A stretch of DNA of 39,154 bases from Thermoplasmata archaeon (GCA_021806235.1 JAJZXU010000008.1:1-39154), one strand, 5' to 3'. Shown: positions 15,058 to 24,097, counted from the first letter of the stretch. Made by a program: numbers and translations. The notes: generated by a model from the letters alone, not told the origin.

Positions 15058-16595
15058 AGGGCTATGAAATATTATATAATGCATTAAAGGAAAATAAAAT
15101 AGATTTTGTATCTGGCAATCCGGGAACAACCGAAATACCCATGCTGAGATCTATAAATAACTATTACCTGGCACTGCATGATTCAATTGCACTTGGGATG
15201 GCTGATGGTTATTCTCTATATAATTCAGAAGCTTCAATGGTTAATCTGCATACTATGCCGGGTATAGGAAATTCAATGGCATTTTTATTTACAGCAAAAA
15301 TGAACAGGTCCCCGGTAATAGTAACTGCAGGCCAGCAGGATACAAGGCATCTGGTTTATGATCCATTATTATCCGGAGATACACTGTCTATGGTTTCAGA
15401 TTTTGTTAAATATAAATACGAAATAAAAAGCCCCGAGGATATACCTGTAGCATTGAAAAGGGCAAGGGAAATTGCATTAACACCACCCATGGGCCCGGTA
15501 TTTTTATCATTTCCAATGGATGTAATGGATTACAGTGGGGAATACTATAAAAATTTCCACTCAGAACCGAATTATAATATCGCGGATGAAGATGCAATTA
15601 AAAATATATGTGAGAGAATAAACAGTGCAAAAAATCCGGCAATTGTTTTCGGTTATGAAATAGACCTGTACAATGCCTTTACTGAAGCAGAAGAGTTTGC
15701 AAAAAAACTGGGTGTTAAGGTTTATTCAGAGCCATTAGCATCGAGGTCCACATATAATACCAGCAATGATAATTATATGGGCGATCTGCTTCCGGCATCA
15801 ACCTTAATGAATTTAAATTTCCTCGAAAATGATTTAATCATATTCATTGGTGGTGATATTATATTTTATCCATATCTGCCGTCAAAGCCATTTATAGATA
15901 AGGATGTAATTTTTATCGGTACTGATTTATCACACAGGACTGGCGAATCATATTACATAAATCCTAAAATATTTTTAGAAAAGGCCAGAAATTTAATAAA
16001 TAAAAAGAGTAATTTTCACAGGGGGAAAGACCTGACATTTCCAAACAAAATAGCAAGGGAAAAACTTACAATGGGTGTTGATTATGTGTTATATAACGCA
16101 AAGAAAATTTTCGGTGATTATACTGTAGTTGATGAGGCAATTTCTGCAACAGAAAGTGTCAGATCAATGTTTGGCTATGGCCATAAAAAATATTTTACAG
16201 CAAAAACAGGCCAGTTAGGATGGGCAATGGCAGCATCTCTCGGCATAGCTGTAAAAAATAATAAAACCCTGGTTATTATCAGAGATGGTTCATTTATGTA
16301 TACGGTACAGAGCCTATGGACTGCAAAAAGATATAATCTGCCTGTAAAATTCCTGGTTTTAAACAATGGTGGCTACAACATTTTAAGGAGCTTTGCAGAT
16401 TCATATTATCCCGAAATGGAAAATAAGGATTATCTAACATTAAATCTGGACATTGAAAGCATTTCTAAGGGTTTTCATATAGATACAATGGTTGCATCAA
16501 ACGATTTAAATGAATTAAAATGGTTAAGGGAGGGAGATGAACCAAAAGTTTTAATTGTAAACACAGATAAAAAAATTGAAAAGATGTTTTTATAA
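15054..16595 (+). CDS. ThDP-dependent enzyme, benzoylformate decarboxylase-like
   Basis: A 513-residue three-domain ThDP enzyme (Pyr, middle, PP). It follows benzoylformate decarboxylase closely: GNPGTTE (21-27), NLHTMPGIGNSM with His66 (the BFDC His70 equivalent), and SPVIVTAGQQDTRH. The PP-domain ThDP-Mg motif reads IRDGSFMYTVQSLW...FLVLNN near the C-terminus. The glutamate that activates ThDP (usual HE/QEA motif) is replaced by Asp43 in ALHDSIALGMADGY, which may slow ylide formation or alter the reaction. It decarboxylates a 2-oxoacid to an aldehyde, which the downstream alcohol and aldehyde dehydrogenases could process. The ATG directly follows the right end of the IscB element, so its native promoter or operon link was disturbed or re-made by the insertion. 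Confidence 0.88.
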   Translation: MKGYEILYNALKENKIDFVSGNPGTTEIPMLRSINNYYLALHDSIALGMADGYSLYNSEASMVNLHTMPGIGNSMAFLFTAKMNRSPVIVTAGQQDTRHLVYDPLLSGDTLSMVSDFVKYKYEIKSPEDIPVALKRAREIALTPPMGPVFLSFPMDVMDYSGEYYKNFHSEPNYNIADEDAIKNICERINSAKNPAIVFGYEIDLYNAFTEAEEFAKKLGVKVYSEPLASRSTYNTSNDNYMGDLLPASTLMNLNFLENDLIIFIGGDIIFYPYLPSKPFIDKDVIFIGTDLSHRTGESYYINPKIFLEKARNLINKKSNFHRGKDLTFPNKIAREKLTMGVDYVLYNAKKIFGDYTVVDEAISATESVRSMFGYGHKKYFTAKTGQLGWAMAASLGIAVKNNKTLVIIRDGSFMYTVQSLWTAKRYNLPVKFLVLNNGGYNILRSFADSYYPEMENKDYLTLNLDIESISKGFHIDTMVASNDLNELKWLREGDEPKVLIVNTDKKIEKMFL

Positions 16596-16648
16596 AAGCA
16601 TAATGTTTATTTAATAATCTTTATATATATTTTATTGTTATAATTACT

Positions 16649-17059
16649 ATGGCAAGTTTTCCAGGCCCCGAATGGGCAGATGAATATGTAAAGGCTTTAA
16701 ATGGCAACAGTGAATATAAGGATGCAGGCAAAACATGGGAGGGAGACATAACCTTCGTTGTGCAGCCTGATGATAGGTATAGCAAAAAATGGTACCTGTA
16801 CCTGGATTTATTCCATGGTGAGTGCAGGTCATACAAAGCTTCAGACAATGAAAATGATATAAAGAAATCGGAATTCAGGTATACAGGCCCATATTCAAAC
16901 TGGGTTAAATTAATAAATAAGGAAATAGACCCGATACAGGGTTTAATGACCGGCAAATTCAAACTTGAAGGGCCCATGATGAAAATTATGAGATACACAA
17001 AGGCAGCAAAGGAAATGGTAAATACCGCTTCACTGGTAAAAACTGAATTTGAGGCGTAA
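16649..17059 (+). CDS. SCP2-like (sterol carrier protein fold) small protein
   Basis: A 136-residue protein with the shape of an SCP2-fold domain: an N-terminal helix (GPEWADEYVKALNGN), the strand block WEGDITFVVQPD and KKWYLYLDLFHGEC, and a C-terminal KFKLEGPMMKIMRYTKAAKEMV helix resembling the ligand-tunnel helix. Such proteins bind acyl-CoAs or other hydrophobic ligands. It has its own TATA (TTTATATATAT, about 16619-16630) about 24 nt upstream, so it may be co-regulated with but not dependent on the upstream gene. It is followed at 1 nt by the Fe-ADH, suggesting it presents or sequesters the aldehyde or acyl intermediate. The family call is from the pattern only. Confidence 0.65.
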   Translation: MASFPGPEWADEYVKALNGNSEYKDAGKTWEGDITFVVQPDDRYSKKWYLYLDLFHGECRSYKASDNENDIKKSEFRYTGPYSNWVKLINKEIDPIQGLMTGKFKLEGPMMKIMRYTKAAKEMVNTASLVKTEFEA

Positions 17060-17060
17060 T

Positions 17061-18191
17061 ATGTGGTTTTTCCGATCACCACAGATTGTATTTGGTGAGG
17101 ATTCATTATCATTTTTAAATACACTTGATGCAGGCAGAATTGTTATTGTAACAGATAAAAATATACTTGGATCCGGACTTATAGATAGGGTTAAAAAAAA
17201 TCTGCCTGAAAATGCTGAAACATTTGTAATCTCCGATATTTTACCGGAGCCGGACTATGATAACATGCTACTGCACCTGGACGATGTAAAAAAATTTAAT
17301 CCGGATTTATTTATAGGTGCTGGTGGTGGATCTTCAATGGACACTGCCAAAATTTTATTTGCACTATATGAAAGGCAGGATATCAAGGTTTATGATATTA
17401 CACCACTGGTAAAATTAAATTTAAGGAAAAAAAGCCATTTAATTGCAATACCTACAACAAGCGGTACAGGATCAGAATGTTCATGGGCTGCAGTTGTATC
17501 TGAAAAAAACGAGTACAGGAAAAATGAGCTGGCATCACCTGAGATATTGCCGGATTATGCCATTTTAGATCCGGAAATGGTTTTATCATTGCCCAGAGAA
17601 CAGACAATAAATACATCGGTGGATGCAATGACACATGCAATAGAATCATACGTTGCAAAATGGGCAAACCCATATTCTGACGCACTGGCGGAGAAGGCAC
17701 TGGAACTAATATCAAACAATATTTTAAATGTTCTAAGCAATCCAGAAAATGTTGATTCAAGGAACAATGTGCATATCGGTGCATCCATGGCAGGCATGTC
17801 ATTTTCAAATTCCCAAATAGGTTTAGCCCATGCATTAGGGCATTCCTTTGGGGCAGTTTTTAAAATAGCACACGGTAAAACAGTTGGATTGTTCCTGCCC
17901 GAGGTTATCAGGTATAATTATAAATCATCAAAAAACAAATATGATAAATTAAACAGTATATTTCCGGATAATATAAGGAAACCATCACTGGACATGACCG
18001 TTGAAAATTTATTTAAAAAAATTGGGCAGCCCGTAAAAATGAATGCCATGAGTATAAATGAGGATTATTATAGCCAGAACTTTGATTTGCTCGTGGAACT
18101 GGCAGAGAATTCAACAGGAATAATAACCAATCCAGAGGATATAGATAGAGAGGGTATAGAAACTATTTTTAAGAAGGTCCATGGTGATTGA
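17061..18191 (+). CDS. Iron-containing alcohol dehydrogenase
   Basis: A 376-residue group III dehydrogenase reducing or oxidising an alcohol/aldehyde pair with NAD(P). The N-terminal GAGGGSSMDTAK (87-97) binds the cofactor, and PTTSGTGSE is also intact. Metal ligands are D188, H192 (DAMTHAIE), H257 (GLAHALGHSFGA) and H271 (AHGKTVGL). A TTG at 17049 opens the frame 12 nt earlier, but the ATG at 17061, just after the TAA of the SCP2-like gene, gives the usual family start MWFF. The aldehyde dehydrogenase starts directly after its TGA, so three genes are tightly coupled. Role in the run: removing or making the aldehyde produced by the decarboxylase. Confidence 0.93.
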   Translation: MWFFRSPQIVFGEDSLSFLNTLDAGRIVIVTDKNILGSGLIDRVKKNLPENAETFVISDILPEPDYDNMLLHLDDVKKFNPDLFIGAGGGSSMDTAKILFALYERQDIKVYDITPLVKLNLRKKSHLIAIPTTSGTGSECSWAAVVSEKNEYRKNELASPEILPDYAILDPEMVLSLPREQTINTSVDAMTHAIESYVAKWANPYSDALAEKALELISNNILNVLSNPENVDSRNNVHIGASMAGMSFSNSQIGLAHALGHSFGAVFKIAHGKTVGLFLPEVIRYNYKSSKNKYDKLNSIFPDNIRKPSLDMTVENLFKKIGQPVKMNAMSINEDYYSQNFDLLVELAENSTGIITNPEDIDREGIETIFKKVHGD

Positions 18192-19679
18192 ATGGAAAAA
18201 ATTTTTGGCAATTTTATAGATGGCAGAATAAATGAGGAGGGAGAGAAAATAGAGATGATCAGCCCGTCGGATGGTTCAACTGCAGGTTACTGCATGGAAA
18301 CTGATAGGGATACCACAGATTATGCAGTCAATTCATCACTGTATGCCCTCGATAAGATATCAAAAATCAATTTAAAGGAAAGGCAGAAATTATTATTAAA
18401 ACTGGCCGATATAATAGAATCAAGATCAGAAATATATTCAAATTATGAATCACTGAATACAGGAAAAACAATAAGGCAGAGCAGTTTTATGGATATACCA
18501 TTAGGCATAGAGCATATAAGATATTTCGGCACAGTTCAGGATTTCAAGGAATCACGGGAAATAGAGCACCCCGAATATCCCGGAACAAGGGGAATAATAC
18601 AGTATGTTCCCATGGGTACTGTGGCGGCAATAGCACCGTGGAATGTACCATTTTTAATGGCAATATGGAAGGTAATTCCGGCACTTTTAGCGGGCAATTC
18701 CATAGTTTTAAAACCTTCTCATTATACCCCACTTACAGCACTGGAACTGGCCAAGGATATAAAAAATGCTGGCTTTCCAGATGGGTCAGTAAATGTAATT
18801 GCCGGAAAAGGAGAGACAACGGGAAATTATTTAATAGAAAATGAAAAAATAAATATGATAAGCTTCACCGGTTCAACATATACCGGAAAACTTGTAATGG
18901 AAAAGGCCGCAAAAAATTTAAAGAAAATTACACTCGAACTCGGTGGTAAATCGCCCAATATTGTTTTTGATGATGCTGATATTGATAGATCGGTTAAGGG
19001 GGTTTTATTCGGCATATATCTGAATTCTGGGCAGTTGTGTGAATCAGGAAGCAGATTAATATTAAGCAATAAAATAAAGGATAAATTTATGGAGAGAATG
19101 AAATATTATTTAAGCAATATGGTAGCCGGCAATCCGATGGACTTTAATACGGATATAAGTGCAATTACAAATAATGATCAACTGAAGAAAATAAATAATT
19201 TAATGGAATCCGGAATAAATGAGGGTGCTACAGTATATTATTCCCGGGATTTAAAAAATAAAGTCCCGGAAAATGGATTTTATTATCCACCAACACTGTT
19301 AATGGATGTAAAACCTGATATGAAGATATTCAATGAAGAAATATTTGGTCCTGTTTTATCTGTTACAACCTTTGACACCGATAATGAGGCAGTAGAAATA
19401 GCCAACAATACAAAATATGGTTTAGCAGCAGGCATATGGACAGATGATTTAAACAGGGCATACAGGGTTGCAAGCAATATTTTAGCAGGAACTGTATGGA
19501 TAAACGATTACCATTTATTATCTGCTGCAGCACCCAGGGGAGGCTTTAAAATGAGTGGCATTGGCAGGGAATTGGGTTTAGAGGGAATATATGAATTTAC
19601 CCAGACACGGCACCTATTCTACGGCGATCCCGACAGCGGATTATCCGATGCTGCATATCAGTTATTAATAAAGGAATAA
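18192..19679 (+). CDS. NAD(P)-dependent aldehyde dehydrogenase
   Basis: A 495-residue ALDH-superfamily enzyme oxidising an aldehyde to an acid. The catalytic nucleophile is C283 in SGQLCESGSR, the general base E249 in TLELGGKSPN, and the oxyanion Asn N151 in APWNVPF. SFTGSTYTGK is the cofactor loop, and EEIFGPVLSV and the C-terminal GGFKMSGIGRE motif are complete. Length is normal. It begins immediately after the ADH stop codon, is translationally coupled to it, and ends the catabolic run. If the ThDP enzyme forms benzaldehyde or another aldehyde, this enzyme would give the corresponding acid. Confidence 0.94.
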   Translation: MEKIFGNFIDGRINEEGEKIEMISPSDGSTAGYCMETDRDTTDYAVNSSLYALDKISKINLKERQKLLLKLADIIESRSEIYSNYESLNTGKTIRQSSFMDIPLGIEHIRYFGTVQDFKESREIEHPEYPGTRGIIQYVPMGTVAAIAPWNVPFLMAIWKVIPALLAGNSIVLKPSHYTPLTALELAKDIKNAGFPDGSVNVIAGKGETTGNYLIENEKINMISFTGSTYTGKLVMEKAAKNLKKITLELGGKSPNIVFDDADIDRSVKGVLFGIYLNSGQLCESGSRLILSNKIKDKFMERMKYYLSNMVAGNPMDFNTDISAITNNDQLKKINNLMESGINEGATVYYSRDLKNKVPENGFYYPPTLLMDVKPDMKIFNEEIFGPVLSVTTFDTDNEAVEIANNTKYGLAAGIWTDDLNRAYRVASNILAGTVWINDYHLLSAAAPRGGFKMSGIGRELGLEGIYEFTQTRHLFYGDPDSGLSDAAYQLLIKE

Positions 19680-20313
19680 TTTATTTTTCTTATATTATAA
19701 TGTTTAGAATAGGCTGTAACTTTATTATAAATTTTCCCTGATATGTTTAAAATAAAGTTTTTAGCCCCATCAAAATCTGGCATTTTTATCCGCAATACGG
19801 GTTTTAGCTCTATTTTCCATATATCCCTCTTTTTTCAATTGCTCCCAGAATTTTTAATATGAAAATGTTAATCCATAATAATCGAGTTTACTGTTTATAA
19901 TATTTTTATCAAGATACTGGCAATGCTATACAGGGATATATATATTATCTGCTATTATTATCAACAATTTTGTTCATAACATATTACAATAATATATAAT
20001 TAAAAATATTTAGTATTAGGCCTTCCGTAACCACTGGTTTTGGGATAAAATTATTTATGGGTTCCGCCACGGATTTTTTCATTGCCGGAAGTTAGTTTAA
20101 TTCCAGCATGGAGATCTGTAGGCATCTTACAATATAATAAAGAAAGCAGTTCCTGAAGCTTTTGCGAACGGGCTCGAGGGTACTGGGTTGTGCACAAGGA
20201 GTTTAAGCATCCCGCAGTTCTGTGAAATGATAACTTCCAAAGATGTATATTAACACAGTTAACATAAATCATAACCTAATTTATTGGCTCCGATGCCATA
20301 AATTCAAAAAAAA
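19680..20313. other. Long intergenic region with possible IS debris
   Basis: About 630 nt. The first 350 are plain AT-rich DNA. At 20132-20252 the plus strand keeps a frame that reads IIKKAVPEAFANGLEGTGLC and then RSLSIPQFCEMITSKDVY to a stop, and the local GC is higher. It could be the decayed C-terminus of a transposase, but I cannot identify the family. The opposite strand has a 73-codon frame (20051-20272) that I take as a shadow. Confidence 0.35.
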
Positions 20314-20457
20314 TTAATTTTCACCTGCGTCCTTTGTATATTTTCCCTCATTTAATTCGGTAGTTGTAAACCCATCAAGAATCCAACCACCCCAGGCCGT
20401 ATAAATCGCAGGCCAGTTAACATCATGCCAGGGAGTTTTCTGAACATTTTTATTCAT
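20314..20457 (-). pseudogene. MFS transporter remnant (N-terminal end)
   Basis: The 47-residue frame starts MNKNVQKTPWHDVNWPAIYT and continues AWGGWILDGF, which matches the first helix of MFS acid/sugar permeases (W-x-V-x-W...GWxLDGF). It then ends after TTTELNEGKYTKDAGEN, which looks like a polar C-terminal tail. The simplest reading is an internal deletion that removed nearly all twelve helices. A TATA-like CATATTTTAATT lies about 15-20 nt before the ATG. It lies just downstream of the CoA-transferase gene on the same strand, so it may have been that gene's transporter. Confidence 0.55.
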
Positions 20458-20519
20458 AGATAATTAAAATATGATTTCATATCTATATCTTTCTAAGTTG
20501 ACATAATTAATATAATTAA

Positions 20520-21689
20520 TTATTTAACAATATTTTTTTCCTTAAAATTTTTTATTTCCTGTTCAGTATATCCAATATTTTTTAATATGCTATGAGTATC
20601 CTCACCCAGCTTTGGTGGCAATTTCCTTATATTTCCTGGTGTTTCTGACATTTTAATGGGAGAATTCAACAGTGTTAGCCCGTCAAAGTTTTTAAACATA
20701 TCCCTGAAATTAATCTGGTCATCGTTAATAACATCACTGATATTATTTACCTTAGAGCATGGAACACCATAATTATCCAGTATATCGATTAAATCCTGAA
20801 CATCTGTTTTTGATAGTTGGTTATTAAGTATACCAATCAGTTCATCCCTGTTTTTTAATCTATTTCCATTATCTCTAAATTTCTCATTGTTTATTAAGTC
20901 CTCCCTATGTATGGCTGTACAGAACAATGACCACAACTTCTCTGTACCCACAGTTATGGCAATATAATCGTCCTTAGCCTTAAAAACCTGATACGGTACA
21001 ATACTTGGGTGTTTTGATCCCTCCCTCTCAGGATTATTCCCTGTTGCAATATAGTTCATAAACTGGTTTACAAGCAAAAAAGTGTTAATGTCAAGCATTG
21101 ACAGGTCTATATACTGCCCTCTGCCAGTTTTTTCCCTGTAATAAATGGCCGAAAGTATAGATATTGAAGCAAAAAGGCCACTTGTTATATCTGTTATTGG
21201 AACGCCAAATTTTACGGGTTCACCGTTTTTTTCCCCGGTTATGCTCATTAAACCTGACCTGGCAAGTGCAATTAAATCATAGGCAGGTTTGTCCTTATCA
21301 GGGCCTGTTTGCCCGAATCCAGAAATGCTGCAGTAAATAATTTTATCATTATATTTTTTTAGTGTTTCATAATCAATATTTAATTTTTTGGCTATGCCGG
21401 GCCTGAAATTTTCTATTATTATATCTGCACTGCCTGCCAGTTTTCTAATTATTTCAATAGATTCCGGGCTCTTGAGGTCTATGCATATATCATTTTTATT
21501 CCGGTTAAGTGCGGAAAAATATGCAGATTCATTATTTATAAATGGTGGGGCCCATTTTCTTGATTGCTCTCCTGTAAATGGCTCTATTTTAATTACCTCT
21601 GCCCCCAGATCCCCAAAAATCATTGTTGCTATTGGCCCTGCCATTGCCTGGGTGAAGTCTATTACCTTAATTCCATTTAAAGATGACAT
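20520..21689 (-). CDS. Family III CoA-transferase (CaiB/BaiF)
   Basis: A 389-residue enzyme moving CoA between carboxylic acids. The N-terminal GIKVIDFTQAMAGPIATMIFGDLGAEVIKIEP is the family Rossmann-type start. The catalytic aspartate lies in PAYDLIALARSGLM (about residue 160), and GYxxxLHS-type C-terminal elements are recognisable. The frame opens at 21710, but the conserved protein begins at the ATG at 21689, with TATA candidates at 21710-21720. It is divergent from an acyl-CoA dehydrogenase, so one plausible path is activation of a branched or aromatic acid to its CoA ester followed by alpha-beta dehydrogenation. Substrate not determinable from sequence. Confidence 0.9.
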   Translation of the reverse strand: MSSLNGIKVIDFTQAMAGPIATMIFGDLGAEVIKIEPFTGEQSRKWAPPFINNESAYFSALNRNKNDICIDLKSPESIEIIRKLAGSADIIIENFRPGIAKKLNIDYETLKKYNDKIIYCSISGFGQTGPDKDKPAYDLIALARSGLMSITGEKNGEPVKFGVPITDITSGLFASISILSAIYYREKTGRGQYIDLSMLDINTFLLVNQFMNYIATGNNPEREGSKHPSIVPYQVFKAKDDYIAITVGTEKLWSLFCTAIHREDLINNEKFRDNGNRLKNRDELIGILNNQLSKTDVQDLIDILDNYGVPCSKVNNISDVINDDQINFRDMFKNFDGLTLLNSPIKMSETPGNIRKLPPKLGEDTHSILKNIGYTEQEIKNFKEKNIVK

Positions 21690-21832
21690 GGTATGTAAAT
21701 TTATAAACATATTAAAAAGTATGCAAATTATAATTTACCGGTTTTTATATATATTAATATTTATAATTTTTAAAACAAATTTCCAATCAATGCTGTTTAT
21801 ATACGTTTAAAATATACTTAAATGGTGATACA

Positions 21833-22966
21833 TTGGATGAGGAATATGATATCCTGAGGGAAAATGTAAAGTTATTTTCGGAAAAGGAAATAATGCCACT
21901 GTCGAGGAAAATAGATGAGAATAATTACTTTCCTGTAGATTTATTTAAAAAAATGGGCAAAATGGGTTATCTGGGCATAACTGTACCTGAGGAATATGGT
22001 GGTTCGGGTTCAGATTATATTTCACAGGCTATTATAGAGGAGGAAATAAGTTATGCTTCAGGGTCTCTGGGTTTATCATATGGTGCCCACAGCAATTTAT
22101 GCCTGGATAATTTATACAGGAATGGATCAGAGTATATCAGGAAAAGTTATGTGGAAAAATTATGCTCTGGAGAATTTATCGGTTCTTTAGGCATGACAGA
22201 GCCTTCTGCAGGATCCGATGCATTATCATTAAAAACACTGGCTGAAAAACATGATGAGAATTTCATAATAAATGGCAGTAAAACATTTATAACAAATGCA
22301 CCGTATTCCGATGTGTTTCTGGTCTATGCAAGAACGGACAACGGTATTACAGCATTTGCAATAGAATCAAAGGATGATGGTTTCTCACGTGGAAAAGAAT
22401 TCAATAAATTGGGCATGCGTGGTTCACCCACGGGAGAAATCTATTTTGACAATATTAAGATAAATAAAAATAGAATTATTGGTGAATATAACAGGGGAAA
22501 GGATGTAATGCTGGGTGGATTAAATATGGAAAGGTCTGTACTGGCCTTTAACTCAATAGGCATAGCAAGGCGGGCACTGGATTTAGCAGTAGAATATTCC
22601 ATAGAAAGAAAACAGTTCAATAAGCCTATACACGAATTTGAGTTAATACAGGAAAAACTTGCATATATGTATACAAAATTTGAATCCTCCAGACTATTTG
22701 CCCTTGAGGCGTTAAAGAGGGTAAATGATAATAAAATGGATGCACTGGATGCAGCATCATCAATATTATATGCCTCCGAATCCTCAGAGTATATTGCAAG
22801 GGAGGCGTTGCAGATATTTGGTGGATATGGATATATTAAGGATTTTGATATAGAAAGGGTATTCAGGGATTCAATACTGCTGACAATAGGTGCAGGAACA
22901 AATGAGATAAGGAAAAAGGTTATAGCTGAATCATTAATTAAAAAATATAAAAATGGTGGATTATAA
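21833..22966 (+). CDS. Acyl-CoA dehydrogenase, isovaleryl-CoA-dehydrogenase-like
   Basis: A 377-residue FAD enzyme making the 2,3-double bond in an acyl-CoA. GSLGMTEPSAGSDA (118-130) and TFITNAP bind flavin. The usual C-terminal catalytic Glu (YEGT motif) is replaced: the sequence reads TIGAGTNEIRKK. As in isovaleryl-CoA dehydrogenase, the base is predicted to be E233 in NMERSVLAFNSIG, so a branched short-chain substrate from leucine breakdown is likely. The start is a TTG at 21833 with GGTGAT 4 nt upstream. No ETF genes lie nearby. It is divergent from the CoA-transferase, with promoters in 21690-21832. Confidence 0.92.
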   Translation: MDEEYDILRENVKLFSEKEIMPLSRKIDENNYFPVDLFKKMGKMGYLGITVPEEYGGSGSDYISQAIIEEEISYASGSLGLSYGAHSNLCLDNLYRNGSEYIRKSYVEKLCSGEFIGSLGMTEPSAGSDALSLKTLAEKHDENFIINGSKTFITNAPYSDVFLVYARTDNGITAFAIESKDDGFSRGKEFNKLGMRGSPTGEIYFDNIKINKNRIIGEYNRGKDVMLGGLNMERSVLAFNSIGIARRALDLAVEYSIERKQFNKPIHEFELIQEKLAYMYTKFESSRLFALEALKRVNDNKMDALDAASSILYASESSEYIAREALQIFGGYGYIKDFDIERVFRDSILLTIGAGTNEIRKKVIAESLIKKYKNGGL

Positions 22967-23080
22967 TATAGGGAGTTTATACGGTATCCGGGTTTACCAC
23001 AATTTAAAAATATAACCATGAAATCGATTCTGGTTAAATGCTAAAATCTCTCCTGATTATGCATTACCCGGAATTTTTTA

Positions 23081-24097
23081 TTACAGGGGTGGTTCAAAGC
23101 CCTCATTAATTTTATCATCCTTATCAATTACATATTTAGAAAATTTTGTTATATAGCATCCCTTATCCAGGGTTAATATTTCAGGCATTATTGCATTATG
23201 GCCATTTAATTTTATTTCATTTAAAACCTTTCCCCTAAAAACCGTATCTATTGAGCTTAAAAATTTAATTTCCCTGTTTACTTCCAGTTTTTTATTGAAA
23301 TATAAATATGCAAGATGTGCAGAACTTCCAGTTCCGGAAGGGGACCTGTCAAGGATTAGCCTGTCCCTGGAGCCGAAGAATAATATTCCATACATTGAAT
23401 CCCTATCAATTATTGATTGAAATCTAACACCATATAAACCATTAATATTGCTATTTAATGGATGCACTATATTTTTGCTATACAGTTTTTCCATTACCTG
23501 CAATGCAATTTTATGTAATTCTGGCAGTATGCCCCTTGAATATTTCAAATTTAAATCATCCAGATCAATAATTGCATAGAAATCACCACCAAAAGCAACT
23601 GTTACTTCAATATTTTTTCCATTCAATGGTATGCTGTAAACAGAATAAATAAATGATGGGACGTTTTTAAGGGATGCATTTTTTACAGTGCCGTTTAGTG
23701 AATTTACGTTTACCACAACTCTTCCGGCCGGTGCATCTATTTTAACCTCTGTAATGCCATTATCACTGGAATTTACAAGTTTTTTCTGGACCAGATAACT
23801 GCCTAAAAACAGTGTTGCATGGCCACACATATCATGCCATCCAGATATATCAAAATATATTGCGGATACATCACCGTCATCAGATGATTTTGATGTTACT
23901 ATTACACCGTAGGAATCTGAAGCTGATCTGGGTTCGTAAGTTAAAAGCTTTCGTATATAATCAAGGTTTTTTATGCAATAATATTTTTTATCGTTTATAT
24001 TCTTTCCGGGGATATCAGGCAAAAAGACTAATTTAACTGGCATTCCAACATTATGTCCCTCAATGGCCTCGACACTTTTAATAAAATTGTTCTCCAT
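23081..24097 (-). CDS. Proline racemase superfamily, Cys/Ser type (trans-3-hydroxy-L-proline dehydratase-like)
   Basis: A 338-residue two-lobed proline racemase fold. The first catalytic residue is C91 in DMCGHATL. The second, normally Cys in SPCGTGTSA, is S254 in DRSPSGTGSSA. In this superfamily Cys/Cys enzymes are racemases or 4-hydroxyproline epimerases, while Cys/Thr or Cys/Ser forms are 3-hydroxyproline dehydratases. Dehydration of trans-3-hydroxy-L-proline is therefore the best prediction, not racemisation. It is divergent from an amidohydrolase (24337). A TATA-like TATTATACATT lies about 20 nt upstream of the ATG. No hydroxyproline transporter is obvious besides the APC permeases. Confidence 0.85.
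   Translation of the reverse strand: MENNFIKSVEAIEGHNVGMPVKLVFLPDIPGKNINDKKYYCIKNLDYIRKLLTYEPRSASDSYGVIVTSKSSDDGDVSAIYFDISGWHDMCGHATLFLGSYLVQKKLVNSSDNGITEVKIDAPAGRVVVNVNSLNGTVKNASLKNVPSFIYSVYSIPLNGKNIEVTVAFGGDFYAIIDLDDLNLKYSRGILPELHKIALQVMEKLYSKNIVHPLNSNINGLYGVRFQSIIDRDSMYGILFFGSRDRLILDRSPSGTGSSAHLAYLYFNKKLEVNREIKFLSSIDTVFRGKVLNEIKLNGHNAIMPEILTLDKGCYITKFSKYVIDKDDKINEGFEPPL

Noticed and set aside
20051-20272. 73-codon minus frame in the long gap after the aldehyde dehydrogenase
   Set aside because: Rich in Cys/Leu/Arg with no motif; the plus strand of the same stretch looks more protein-like, though also unassignable.
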